The notes under the pieces were generated by a model that did not search any database, had not been told where the DNA came from, and was given only the letters and a program-made list of their open reading frames with translations. From Oasisia sp. SBJ-2009 (taxonomy: Eukaryota > Annelida > Polychaeta > Sabellida > Siboglinidae): DNA of 64,000 bases. The position numbers and the translations under genes were made by a program. Where the stretch lies: contig OZ024857.1 in NCBI GenBank assembly GCA_964017155.1, forward strand, positions 35,724,741 through 35,788,740, given 5' to 3'. Below are positions 1 through 11,778 of the stretch, piece after piece. The stretch's first letter is position 1. Every line of letters starts with the position of its first letter.

Positions 1-1105
1 CCGGCTTGGCGACACAATCTAATGTTGTACCCGTTGAATTCAGGACAATTCGATTCCATATGAATGTCCTGCAAGAATGCAAATTCATTCTCCAATGCTC
101 GTTGTTTAGTGGTTGCTTGGGACGCTAATAGCGATAGAGGAGATAAGTGGTGGATAGCTTGTTCTGGGGGCATCAGGGGTTTCTTGGGTCCACTGTACCT
201 CTCTTGCTGCACATCATACTTAACCGGCTTTGAATGATCTTGCATTAGTTGTTTGATGGTTTTCCGCTTGGGAGCCACGTCATCAAGACTGCTAATGCCA
301 GATGGACGAACCTGTGCCATGATCATAGCAAGGCAGTGGACACACCTTTTACAATTGGGTGACAAAATGTCAGCATTAAAATGATCATAGATGCAGTGCT
401 TTACAATGTTATGATCACACACCCCAAACCCGATTTCGTCATAATTCTGTGCAACATGGACAGCTGCTGAGTACCGAAACAGCCGAACTTCATCGTATGA
501 GCAGCACACGAGTATTTGGACAACTCAGAGATCAAGATTTTATTCCGTCGCATGAGTACCCCTAAGGCTACTTGGGGGTATGTTGGTTGGGAGCACACTG
601 TCCCTGTTATAATGTTCCTATCAGCGTCATTGCCAGCGACTCTGTCAAATTTGGATGATATCTTTGACAAGAGCAAAGCAATAGTGTCGCCAACAGATTC
701 ACGCACCAGTTTCTTATCAATGTTTATGTGGTATATGTTTCTCTTTATTTTAAAGGCAAGGCACTCATTGGTCACAACCGATGCAACTCTGTCCACGCGA
801 TACTCTACGTCATCATCAGTGTTCTTTACTAATTAAGTGCAATGACTGCGCCAATTCACTTCTGAATATCATGACATTTACGAAGACAGGAGATGACAGA
901 ATCAACACATTTTCGCCGTGATATTCACTCAGTTTTCTGAACAGTGTTTTGCGGCATATGCACGAACCACCCTCGTCTACATACAGTGCAAAAAGCTTAA
1001 CCGAGCTCCATGTATTTTACGATCATGTAGCATTTTGTTGCACACACTACTAAATGCTAGATCTTCCGTGGATGTTCTACTTGTACCACTACAGTGTTGA
1101 ACCTT
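1..1105 (-). pseudogene. Broken repeat-borne gene of unknown function, runs off left edge
   Basis: Read on the minus strand, coding-like sequence starts near 1100 and continues to base 1, so the gene leaves the window. The stretch from about 500 down to 1 is open with no stop. It carries a histidine/cysteine-rich segment (VHCLAMIMAQ) followed by a basic, Pro/Gln-rich part. The piece at 401-796 contains NIYHINIDKK and a Leu/Ile-rich stretch. Protein-like sequence passes between frames near 985, 820 and 500, so at least three frameshifts break it. The wording resembles an uncharacterised multi-copy protein family I associate with cnidarian and mollusc genomes. That is recollection, not a search result. 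I know no biochemical function for it. It is probably a decayed mobile-element gene rather than a host gene. Confidence 0.5.
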
Positions 1106-1604
1106 ATGTGTTGAAACATATTACAGTTTAATAGCTTTCACATACCGGTATGTACTACGACAGTTTATTACAAATTGCATCTAATGGTCAAAACATGAGT
1201 CATTGACATAATAGGGTATTTTGGTGGCCATTTTGGATTTGTAATGGTGACACAATTTTCGAATCACATAAATGACCCTTCCATTCGATTCCGTGTACGT
1301 AAAAACCTAGATATAGAGCCAAACATTACATCTCTAGCACAAATATTAACTGAGTAATGGCCATTTTAATTATATCGGTCAGCGATGGCGGCCATATTGG
1401 ATTTTCAAAAATGCCACCGGACGAAATGTTGCACACACCCCGGAAATTATGACCTTAGGCCATAATTAACTCACATCAACCGTCAAAAAAGTCTGTACAA
1501 CATTTCCACCTGAACTCGAAATATTCGATATATTCGTAAACGACTCGAGTGCACGTGGACAGAACAGCCAAAACAACGCCATTTTGGCACTGAATTCAAT
1601 CGAA
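1106..1604. other. No gene seen
   Basis: About 500 bases between the broken gene and the foldback element. It includes phrases such as GGCCATTTTGGATTTG that recur, in variants, elsewhere in the window. No coding signal was recognised. Confidence 0.4.
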
Positions 1605-3290
1605 CGACATTATACTTTCATATTGACGGACATATTATACGATATCAATATTTAACGTGAAGACGTAGCAGTCTCGTGTGATGGATACGGTGAGCTGTAG
1701 ATGATTTTAAACGTCCTTTCCGGCATCCAGCCACCACACCTGTCGTCGGGCCACAAGTCGACGTTCCATCGGCTGTAAATGTACATTAATGTACATATTA
1801 TGCCTTCATATTGACGGACATATCAGACTATATCCATATTTAGCTATGTGTGAGGCTTCGGAGTCATGCGAATTCAAAAGCTGATTGTAGGATGATTTAA
1901 ACAAGCGTTCCGCAAAATCTTCCGCAAAACGGTGCCGCATTTTACACACGTCAAGAATACGTAAAAAACGGCACAAAGACCCTAGTTGCGCCCTCTGTCG
2001 AATTAGTTATTGTGGTACCTCATTACTATGCACAGAGACGTGGCGTTCTGGCAACAGTTGGAAATAAACTTTAGTAATGTTGCATTATTTGGTTACACAA
2101 ATTACTGTATCTCAGGAAATAAAAATCTATGCTCTATCATTCATACTCGGATATCTCACAAGTAACATTGTTTATATATGTGGTGATTACAATATAGATA
2201 CACTGTGAAGAGCACGCAGAATCGAAGGACTGCATTGGTCAAAATGTTCAGCTGTGTGTTACATCCTTTGATCACCAAGCCAACATGTATAACAGGCACG
2301 ACTGCTAGTATACTAGATAATGTTTTCTCTTCTGAACTGTGTAGGAACAAAATGAGCGGCATTGTTTTAAGTGATATTACAAATTATATGTAATTTTTGT
2401 CCAGTGTGATAACAGCACATATGTGGATAGTAACGATGCTCGAACAGCTAAATTGAACAGATCACTAGATGGAGATTCATTACAGACATTTTAGCATTAT
2501 TTAAATGATGCAAACTGGGACACTGTAAACACGAATAAAATCCGGATTTAGCGTTCTTGTATTTTATGCAAATACTTAATAATACTTATATTGTCCAGCA
2601 AAAGTGACAATGTACTCAGGAAATACAAAAAAGAACTGCAAACCTTGGTTATAAAGAGGGCTACAAACGCTTGCAAAAAGAAGAATAAGGGTACTTAGCG
2701 TTTATAAGACATAGGACATAATTAACAGAAAGTCGTCATAACATTTATAAAAATAAGTTCACAAATATATTATATAAAGAAAAGAAACATAATTACATGG
2801 CATGGCCCTTTGCGCAGGGTTCTGCGATTAGATAATTTGGTACCTACATCAACAAAGAAATTGTTAAAATGGTTAGCTATGTCTTTATTTTCTAGTACTA
2901 CTAAATTTTCTCCAACGCGAAACTTGTTCTTTTCAGATTTTCTTTTACGTATACCAGGTATAACTATAGGTGTGGCTGTTTTGCGGAACGCTTGTTTAAA
3001 TCATCCTCAATTAGCTGTTAAACTACCATGAATCCGAAACCTCACACATAGCTAAATATGTCCGTCAATGTGAAGGCATAATATATACATTAATGTACAT
3101 TTACAGCCGAATGACTCAATAAGCCGATGCCGATGGAACGTCAACTGGTGTGATAGAACGATTCCGAAACGGATGTTTAAAATAATCTAGACTACAGCTC
3201 GCCGTATGCTTCACACGAGACTGCTACTTCACACGTAGTTAAATATTGATATCGTATAACATGTCCGTCATTATGAAAGCATAATGCCTA
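1605..3290. mobile_element. Foldback element with ~320-bp inverted arms
   Basis: Bases 1605-1935 reappear as an inverted, diverged copy at 2975-3290. Shared landmarks are the TTCATATTGACGGACAT block, the TACATTAATGTACAT palindrome and the GATTTAAACAAGCGTTCCGC block, all mirrored on the right. The arm also contains an internal direct duplication of the TTGACGGACAT block. This is the architecture of a foldback or long-TIR DNA transposon of about 1.7 kb. The interior holds a decayed LINE piece and no transposase that I recognise. Exact ends and target-site duplications could not be fixed by eye. Confidence 0.6.
2160..2760 (+). pseudogene. Decayed LINE endonuclease fragment inside the foldback element
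   Basis: Near 2179 one frame reads CGDYNIDTL, the GD(F/Y)N-type motif of apurinic-like LINE endonucleases, and then hits a stop. A second frame, 2205-2393, continues with ITKPTCITGTTASILDN and IVLSDITNYM. These match the usual order of conserved blocks in that domain: a T-x-T-S-x-I/L-D-N block followed by a D-H/N block. Lys-rich sequence near 2600-2680 resembles the linker toward the reverse transcriptase. Frameshifts and stops make it dead. It could belong to the same broad LINE group as the copy at 3.5 kb. Confidence 0.5.
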
Positions 3291-3510
3291 TATTAATCGA
3301 CATTTACAGTAGAAATGACGCGGTCCCGGATAGTTTGTCGTGCACAGTCACTGATCACAAGTTCTTGGTCTTGACTTCGTCGAACACACCCACAGCTCAG
3401 ACACAGGCTACGCGGCTACACGGTCAACCTCCATTTTTTGCAGATACCGATACCGGGTTTATTACGACTGAACAGCTTATATCTCACTCGAGCCTATCTC
3501 AATAGCAACC
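3291..3510. other. No recognised gene
   Basis: The stretch between the foldback arm and the 5'-truncated LINE. An open frame of about 70 codons is present but has no motif I recognise. Confidence 0.35.
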
Positions 3511-5940
3511 TTATCCACTCTATTCACCTGAGATAATGTAGAAAGACGGAGTATTTAAAAATACGTGATCATTTAATCACCAGCATTGACACTGTAATGC
3601 GAAAACACCCAGAATGTGGTGTGATCATAACTGGCGATTTCAACCAGTTGCGGGATAACTTTATGAAAACCCACTATAGATTTGTCCAAGTAGTTAATGT
3701 TGTAACACGTGGACAGGCGATATTAGACAAAATATGGACGAATATGGAGGAGGTATACACCCCACCTGTTACTATCTCCGAACTGGGGTCATCGGACCAT
3801 AACATGGTTTTGCTTAAACCTAAAGCGAAAAGCTCAGTTGATACTGGATGCGTGACACGGTTAACCGTAAGGTGTATGGGGCCAAAAGAAAAAGCCACAT
3901 TCAATATGGCTTTATCAGCCATTAAATGGGAACCCCTATTTAGGCTTGATTCATGTGCAGATCAATATTCATATTATCAAACGGTTATTAGCAACCTGAT
4001 GGAAATATGTTTTCCTACTAAAGTTGTTACGAGGCATACGGCTGATAAACCATGGGTTACAGACTGGTTCAGAGACTTAGTTCGTAAACGACAGCGAGCT
4101 CACATGAGTGGTTATATGAATCAAGCAAAACTATTGCGTAATAAGGTCCACCGAGCCGCGTCGAAACTTAAGTATAATTTTTACCAAACACAAATTGCAG
4201 CAATGCATGAATCGGGATCCCACGATTGGTGGAAGCATATGAAAACAATAATGTGACTTAAAACAAATGGCAATTCATGCATGCAAGGTCTAGCTAACAA
4301 AACAACGGATGGTGATTGTGGCTTACTGGCCAATACAATGAATGATTTCTTTGTGTCTGTGAGTGACCATTTGCCTCGGTTAAATAAGAACCACAAGGTG
4401 TTCGACGTTAACGAGGAACTGCCGGATCAGTATGTGATAAGCGTATATACTACTTTTAAAGCTTTGGAGAGTGTTAAAGCCAACAAGGCTACTGGGCCTG
4501 ACAACATCCCTGCATGGGTGTTAAGAAACTATGCAAATGTTCTCGCCCCTCCATTAACTGCTATTTTTAACAATTCACTAAGAAAAGGTGTACTCCCTAT
4601 GGAATGGAAAATGGCCAATGTAATACCGTTGCCAAAAACAAGCCCCCCTGTGTCGATTGAAAAAGACATTAGACCAATTTCACTAACTCCAATAGCTGCC
4701 AAGGTGTTTGAATCAATAATAATGAAATGGGTGGATGAAACAATTGAAGGTGAAATTGATGCTAAGCAATTTGGAGGAATTAGCGGAACGTCCACAACAG
4801 ATGTTCTTGTCGAACTGGTTCATATGTGGTATAAGGCGACAGATAAATTGAATTCTTATGTCAGAGTTGTAATGCTAGACTTTAGCAAAGCGTTTGATCT
4901 TATTAATCATCATTTGTTGCTAGATAAGCTACAATCGTATGGGTTGCCCGCACATATTTTAAGATGGATGGCAACATTTCTATTAGACAGAACTCAACGA
5001 GTAAAAATAGGAAATGAATATTCCCATTCTGGTCATCCCAATGGGGGAGTACCGCAAGGGACATTGTCTGGACCTAAATGTTTCCTTGTTTACATAAATG
5101 ATTTAAGAACGACTGTTCCACTATATAAGTATGTAGATGATAGTACGTTATTTGAAATATGCGACAGAAAGGGTGTATCTGTCATTCAAGAGTCGGTTGA
5201 TATTGCTGCTAGATGGACAGAAAAGAATGACATGAATATTAATTCCGAAAAATCAAAAGAAATAATCATTAGTTTTGCACAAGATGGCAATTTCAGAAGC
5301 ACTATCCCGAATATAAAAATTGATGGGAGGGATGTAGCACAAGTTTGCCATGCCAAACTATTAGGTGTGACCATTTCTCAGGATCTGACATGGAACAAAC
5401 ACGTAGATACTATTGTGAAAAAAGCTGGTAAACGCTTGTACATGTTAGATCAGTTAAAGCGTGCAGGGATTACACAGAAAGATCTGGTCAGTGTATATGT
5501 TAGTGTGGTGTGACCAGTTCTAGAATATGCATGTCCTGTATGGCACACTAACTTGCCCCAATATTTGTCTGACAATATTGAAGTTATACAAAAAAGGGCA
5601 TTAAAATGTATTTTTCCTGGATTGGGTTACGCGGAGATACTAAGACGTGTTAACCTGGATACGTTGAATGTAAGACGGGAGAGCATTTGTCAAAAATATT
5701 TTGATAAAATTAAAGTCGGCACACATAGATTAAATTATCTGCTGCCTGACAAAAGACATACCGAGTATAATATTAGACAAGAAAATGTGTACCCGTTACC
5801 AGTTACTAGAACGAATAGATTCCGTAACTCCTTTATACCGTGGGCTTTTTACAACTGTCAGTAAAAAGGTTATTAGTACGGTATGATTTGCGGTATCAAA
5901 TGTATTTCTATTGTATTTGTATGATGTTTTGCAGTAATTG
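3511..5940 (+). pseudogene. 5'-truncated non-LTR retrotransposon (endonuclease end plus reverse transcriptase) with two in-frame TGA stops
   Basis: A single frame runs from about 3561 to 5864 with only two stops, TGA at 4254-4256 and 5511-5513. The N-terminal part is the end of an apurinic-like endonuclease (ITGDFNQL near 3625, SSDHNMV near 3790). The reverse transcriptase follows: KANKATGPDNIP (4477-4512), LDFSKAFDLINHH (motif A, ~4880), GVPQGTLSGP (motif B, ~5045), and YVDDST (motif C, ~5130, YVDD instead of the commoner YADD). After the second stop the frame continues with the C-terminal block up to 5864. The downstream ~75 bases are probably the 3' UTR. The endonuclease start is missing, as expected for incomplete reverse transcription. 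The family lies in the Jockey/CR1/I-like range; I cannot name the clade. The element is not autonomous as read. Confidence 0.8.
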
Positions 5941-7030
5941 TTTCAGATACACATGACGCCTTGGTATCGTTTTTTGACTGATTTAGGCGATCGTGGCGGG
6001 GAAACTGCGATAATATCGATCCGCAGAGCTACTCTGGCAATACGGGCGAAAACAATTCTTATTGCCAGAGCAGACATACATACATGCATGCATGCATGCA
6101 TGCATACATACATACATACATACATACATACATACATACATACATACATACATACATACATACATACATACATACATACATACATACATACATACATACA
6201 TACATACATACATACATACATACATACATACATACATACATACATACATACATACATACATACATACATACATACATACATACATACATACATACATACA
6301 TACAATTATTATGTCGACAAGTGTTCGCTAAGAATATCGCCAACAGGACGCGCATTCATATCACCATCAATCCATTTCTGCTCTGGCAATAAGAACTTTT
6401 CCGCCCTTATTGCCAGAGCTGCTCTGCGGATTTCTGCTCTGGCAATAAGAATTTTTTCCGCCGTTATTGCCAGAGCAGCTTTGAGGATCGATATCATCGC
6501 AGTTTCCACGCCACGATCGCCTAAATCATTCATAAAGCGATACCTAGACGTCATGTGTTTCGAAAACAATTACTATGTCGATATGTGTTCACTAAACATA
6601 TCGCCAACCGGACGCGCATGCATATTACCATTAATCGATTTCTGCTCTTGCAATAAGACATTTTTCCGTTCTTATTGCCAGAGCTGCTCTGAGATTTGCC
6701 CTAAAAATCCGCTAGGGGCGCATCGGTTTCTGCTCTGGCAATAAGAATTTTTCGCCCTTATTGCCAGAGCAGCTCTGCATATCGATATTATCGCAGTTTC
6801 TCCGCCACGATCGCCTAAATAAGTCAAAAAGCGATACCAAGGCGCATGTCTACCTGAAACAATTCTTACGTCGACATGTGTTCGCTAAACATATCGCCAA
6901 TCGGATGCGCATGCACATTATCATCAACCGATTTTGCTCTGGCAATAAGAAATGTTTCCGTTCTTATTGCCAGAGCAGTTCTGGCAATAGTCAGGGCGTA
7001 GAAAATAACGCAATACCACGAAAAGGGGGG
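5941..7030. repeat. Array of hairpin-bearing repeat units of ~270-290 bp
   Basis: The block CTCTGGCAATAAGAA followed a few bases later by its inverse TTATTGCCAGAGC occurs at about 6037-6070, 6380-6415, 6437-6475, 6640-6685, 6730-6775 and 6935-6980. Longer units starting TATGTCGACAAGTGTTCGCT recur near 6310, 6577 and 6868. The left end (5941-6070) is the inverted counterpart of 6490-6560, so direct and inverted copies are mixed. No protein is encoded. It looks like a family of palindromic elements or a palindromic satellite. Confidence 0.75.
6076..6304. repeat. (CATA)n microsatellite
   Basis: About 228 bases of near-perfect CATA repeats, starting as CATGCATG, inside the hairpin array. The long Tyr-Ile-His-Thr and Met-Tyr-Val-Cys frames here are repeat artefacts. 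Confidence 0.97.
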
Positions 7031-7435
7031 CACTGAATTGCACTATTCATAAGCTTACGTATTCTGAAGTAATGTATCGTGTTATGTGTGTTAGCATAAC
7101 AGCAACACATCATACAAGTGTTTTCATGTCTACAATTATCTTTATTCGCCTAAAGGTATTGTTCTGAGGTGACAATAACACCAATATATTTTATATTAGT
7201 AAATCATCAGCAGCAGTTAGGACGCACGGCTTTTGGCCTTACTTAGCCCTGGCTTACGTTAAGCGTCGTTACGATTTTTTTATTCCGCCTGTCTACTTTC
7301 CAAAATTCTTGATGCAGACAATCATTCTAACAGTGTATTTACAAACAAATAACATAATATATGTAACAGAAATTAATAAATCATACTGACGAAGTCATTG
7401 TACCATGCTGTAGGTACTTAGACATATTTCTGCGA

Positions 7436-7905
7436 GTTTGTTTTCAAAACGCTGCCAGTGCGACCGAAGTATCCCGCCGAAACTACCAATTTTTACCGAC
7501 CACCCGAAATGGCAGTGCGACCGAAGCATCCTAAATGCAAAAACGAAAAACGAATTCGTTTTTCGTTTTTCTTACTTCACTTTATCTAGGCCGTCTAAAG
7601 ATACAGTCCCTGTGAACACGACATGTGCACTGCAGTTTTAATGGACAAGAACACAGCATTAGTGTATTGTCTGAACAACACTATCTGTCAGTTAACTGTG
7701 AAGGTACATAGCTTACAATGTCATCAATATATCATAGGCGTCATCTGCATACACGAAAAACGAAAAAGGAATTCGTTTTTCGTTTTTCTTACTTCACTTT
7801 TGTAAACGAAAAAGGAATTCGTTTTTCGTTCGCAAATTAGAAAACGAAAAACGAATTCGTTATCCGTTTTTCGTTCGCAAATTTGAAAACGAAAAAGGAA
7901 AAAAC
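7436..7905. repeat. Palindromic GAATTC-centred repeats
   Basis: Near-perfect palindromes of the form GAAAAACGAATTCGTTTTTC occur at about 7545-7570 and again, with small changes, at 7755-7790, 7805-7830 and 7840-7875. GCAGTGCGACCGAAG is directly repeated at 7453 and 7512. Nothing is encoded with confidence. Confidence 0.7.
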
Positions 7906-8018
7906 GGTATATACACATTATGTAATGAAATTAAGCAAATGTAAGGGTAAACATGATAAGTATTGTACTTCTTTTACCCTTTTTCACCAATTTGTATTGT
8001 ATGCACTGTATTTAAAAT

Positions 8019-8055
8019 GTAGTAGTAGTAGTATTTGTTGTTGTTGTTGTTGAAA
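8019..8055. repeat. (TAG)n and (TTG)n microsatellites
   Basis: Adjacent short trinucleotide runs, TAGTAGTAG then TTGTTGTTG, ahead of an AT-rich tail with ATTCATTCA repeats. Confidence 0.85.
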
Positions 8056-8099
8056 TAAATTTAAATTCATTCAATTCATTCATAAACAAAGATGACAAA

Positions 8100-10655
8100 C
8101 TGACTTACCGTAACAACCGACGTACCACGTGACTGGCAACACGTCAGGGAATTCCCTCTGCAATGTATTGTGGGATTGCTGTCGTCAAAAGGGTTGTGTG
8201 CCGCCATTATCTTCCACATTAAGAGGATTGAGTTTTGTTGGTGTCTCGCAAGATTTGGCTATATCCCAAATTAGCTATGTGACAAGATGAAAATCGGATT
8301 TAATCTTAACGGCACATAATTATCGTTGGTGTCAACCTGTGAAGTCACGCGACTGCCGGACGAAGTAGTTGAAGAGGCGCCAACAAATGTCCGTGCCGCG
8401 AGTCGAAATGGTAACGCAGTGACGGTAATGATTGAATGATTTAACAATATTTAATCATGTATATTCCGCCCTTCTGAGACTGAGGTATTTGTAATCATGT
8501 AGATGTTGTCTTAAACACTCCACAGCCCAGGGACCATTACGCAAAGGGGGCCATTGAGTATTTCGTGTAATATAAGTTATCTTTCAAAATATATGTTCAC
8601 AAACTTCATTTTACGGCTTTGTCAATCAGATTGTTTGTGTAAATGCCAAATGTATCTGTTTTGCGCATTCTCTAGGTCACATTTAGCGGTACTTCCTAAC
8701 GATATCCTTAGGCTTAAGTAAGGACCTGCAAAAGGCAAATCCGTCATCGACATCGGCGCGTCGGTAGGTCGGCTGCAGTTTGTGTCCACTAGGCCTAGCC
8801 CTAGGGCCTAGGGCTAGGCTTTTCTGCTCATGAGGGGAGGCACAGGGTCAGGGAAACTCCTTTTAAAAACCACGCATTAATCTTATGATTGTGAAACAAC
8901 ATTTTTGTGAGACCCAAGATAACAGAGAATGCCACGGTGTGAATTGTAAAATTTTAAGTGAGTCATTTAATTTTGATGAGTGAATATGCGATATGTTCGG
9001 ATAATTATATTTTTGTAGCATGTTGAGAGAGTTTTCTGAAGTTTGGCTAGTTTAGTAGTTAGATGAATATTTAATAAGAAGACCCTGAAAATATCATACA
9101 AATCGCATTGTAGCTAAGTCGTTTCGAATTTTCCGCCTATTTGTTCAGGATTGCGCTTACGCAATGATGGCCATTTTTTAGCAATCTAATACATAATCTA
9201 ACTGTATCTTTGAACACGATACTATTTAAAGACACTATTTAGGCGTGAATGTATATCTAAATATAATCATCTTTCTAATGAGGTTAATATTTTAAATGTA
9301 TGTGCTAATCTGAGCATCTTATCAATAAACATTGATATAGTGAGATTTCGTATGCTAACCAATATTCTGCTTATGGTGACTGCTTTGTTTTAAATTTATT
9401 ATTTTACAAAGAAACATTGCCAAGAGACATGTCAAGGTTGACAAACAGATCTGCTATAGAAATATGTACTATATGTCAATCTGCTATTAAATAAAGCATA
9501 TGTATAGGTTATCGAAGCCTGTCGCAAAACGGTATTTGTACTGAGCCAGTTAACTTGTATAAATACTTACATAAAATATGTTACTGAAAAGTGTTACAAG
9601 AAAATAGTAAATTAGTTAAGAGTACACTAAATTCCATCGTGGGTGCAGAACAATTTCCTAGGCCTTAAGGGTAGTTGAATAGAAAAAAATTGCTAAAGCT
9701 CCGACAAATAATCCTGAAAATAGACCAAATAATATAGGTAATATTGGATATAAAATGCTATTTCAAGGTCATACCCATCTCAATGTCACACTACAATGAG
9801 GTCAACAAAAAGTTGGAAGGTTGTGGCAGTTTGCAAGTGCATTTCAATTAAGTGATCCAGACCAGGTATGAATGTATGCTACACAGCGGGCTGTGCAGTG
9901 GTCACAAATTTGGTATCATTTTCTGAAAGTTAAAATTGCCATAGTTTTGAATGCATAAAGATGTCTAAATTGTGTAAACGGTATCATGTTATCTAATATA
10001 CATACAATCAACGTGCACCATCATAACCATGGTAAGGTTATTAGTGATTTTTGTGTTACATGTTCGCGAGCGTGTTCGACCAGCGGACCATTGCCAGGGC
10101 CATTGAATAGTAACAGAGTCAGAGCTAATTAATTATTGTAATACATCAGAGCATCTCTTCAGACACACAGCGGTTGGGACTAAAACGTAAAACTGGTTCA
10201 ACGAGACGTCCAGGATTGAGTGAGATCTGTGCGCGAGAACGCATGTGGTTTTATCAGGGGGGGGGGGGGTGTTCCCTGCTCTTATCTAACAGTTATGCTA
10301 GTAATAATGGTCGCTGTGCCGTGACGTGTTTAAAACACCAACAAATACCTCAGAAAGGCGACTTCGTGGTGAAAGAGTCGTTGATAGAGGGACACACAGG
10401 TTTGCATTGCATCTAGGAAGCGATCTGGGTCAGAAAGACTTTATCTACAATGAACAGAGATGACAGAATTTACCCACTGAAGACTGTGCGGGAAAGCATG
10501 TTCGCCATGCCATCTCGCGAGCAGAACATCAATTCCTGGTGAAGGCTACCGGACGAAGTCGAAACGTCGACGTGAGTCAAATTATTATAGCTGTTGATGA
10601 ACATATTCATGACTTTACAATACACTGCATACATACCTTTCGAAAGCACACGTAC
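8100..10655. other. No gene seen
   Basis: About 2.5 kb without a convincing exon or transposon protein. It contains an 11-bp-arm hairpin at 8794-8818 (CCTAGCCCTAG, loop GGC, then its inverse) and a G tract at 10259-10269. An 80-codon frame at 10174-10416 has no motif I recognise. Confidence 0.4.
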
Positions 10656-10674
10656 ACACACACTCACACTCACA

Positions 10675-10731
<57 letters not shown>

Positions 10732-10790
10732 GCACACACACTCACACGCACACGCACACACACACGCATACACGGACACACATACGTAAC
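10656..10790. repeat. (CA)n microsatellite
   Basis: Long CA run interrupted by TCACACG and GCACAC variants. Confidence 0.95.
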
Positions 10791-11382
10791 CTCACAGAAG
10801 CACATTTGTAAATGTACACCACAGAGTTAGATCATTAATCTTTCCCCTATAGACTAGAGTGACAAGCTGGCCCGCTGCACTGAGGCCGCCGTGGTCCACT
10901 GGCGATAATTCAATAGCACGGCAGAAAGTGCCGTACTCACTGGCAGGATATATAGAATAGAACTGTTGAGCAACGCAATAAATGTCAAAAAAGTCTGCTA
11001 AGACGAAATTTTTAACTTGGATGTGTGTCGTTGTGCCCCTAGGCCTAGCCCATATAAGACAGCTCATGATTAATTTCTGGTGTAGACCAGCAGGGCCAGC
11101 TGTTGAATGTTTTGAGTTGGTTCACTGTGTTGGGGTAGGGATCTAAATATTGGTCACTGTGGTTCCTCGGCTATGTGAATAATGATCTAGTGGGATGAGT
11201 TGTAGCCTCCAGCTTATATAGTCATTAGGGGAAGGGTTGTGACCTGGAAATGAGTTTAACCTGAGGTCAATATCCCAGATGGCTACTCTGTCTCTGGCCA
11301 GTTCGGTGGTTGACACTGATGTGAACAATGTTAATCCATTTGGGGACATGCTGGCTACAACAGTCATTGTGAACTAGCAAGT

Positions 11383-11778
11383 ATGGTTATTTCCTGTGTA
11401 GCGTACAACTGTACCAACCGACAGAAAACAGGATCCAGAGTCTCTTTCCACAGGTGAGAATCTCAGTTATACAATATATAGCTTAGGTTATAGTCTGCGA
11501 ACATATTTATGTTCCACTGCCATTAATTTAGGAAATGAATAGTTTTAAGACATTACAGTCATATGAAAATTGATCAACAATGTTGGATGAATTATGTACC
11601 AAACCGATTTTTAATAATATTACAGTGCATAGTCGTAGTGTGAGTGACATATTTTATATTAATCTAATAGCCTAATTATAATATGGTACTATTTTATAAC
11701 TACTAATTACTGATAATGGGTACTGCCTTTTGCAGATTCCCAGATGAAAAGAAAAGACCTGAATGCCGAGCAAAGTGA
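11383..11778 (+). pseudogene. THAP-type zinc finger, first two exons, with premature stop
   Basis: Exon 1 (11383-11453) starts at an ATG and encodes MVISCVAYNCTNRQ, with a C-x4-C pair, then VSFHR, ending at CACAG|GTGAGA. Exon 2 begins at 11736 after a TTTTGCAG acceptor. Joining them in phase gives FHRFPDEKKRPECRAK. This is the start of the THAP DNA-binding domain (C2CH zinc coordination), which normally continues with an invariant Trp. Here the next codon (11776-11778) is TGA, one base from TGG. The remaining Cys-x2-His half was not found downstream. It is therefore either a pseudogene or a remnant of a P-element-like or THAP host gene. The intron is 282 bases with good GT/AG borders. Confidence 0.65.

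Noticed and set aside
5938..6744. 268-codon plus-strand frame with Tyr-Ile-His-Thr repeats
   Set aside because: Driven by (CATA)n and the flanking hairpin repeats.
11143..11367. Minus-strand frame with MSPNGLTLFTSV ... VAIWDID, reminiscent of a WD repeat and ending near CAG|GTTAAA
   Set aside because: One weak repeat-like match only, with no neighbouring blades found. It is too short to call an exon, though it starts just 15 bases from the THAP ATG on the other strand.
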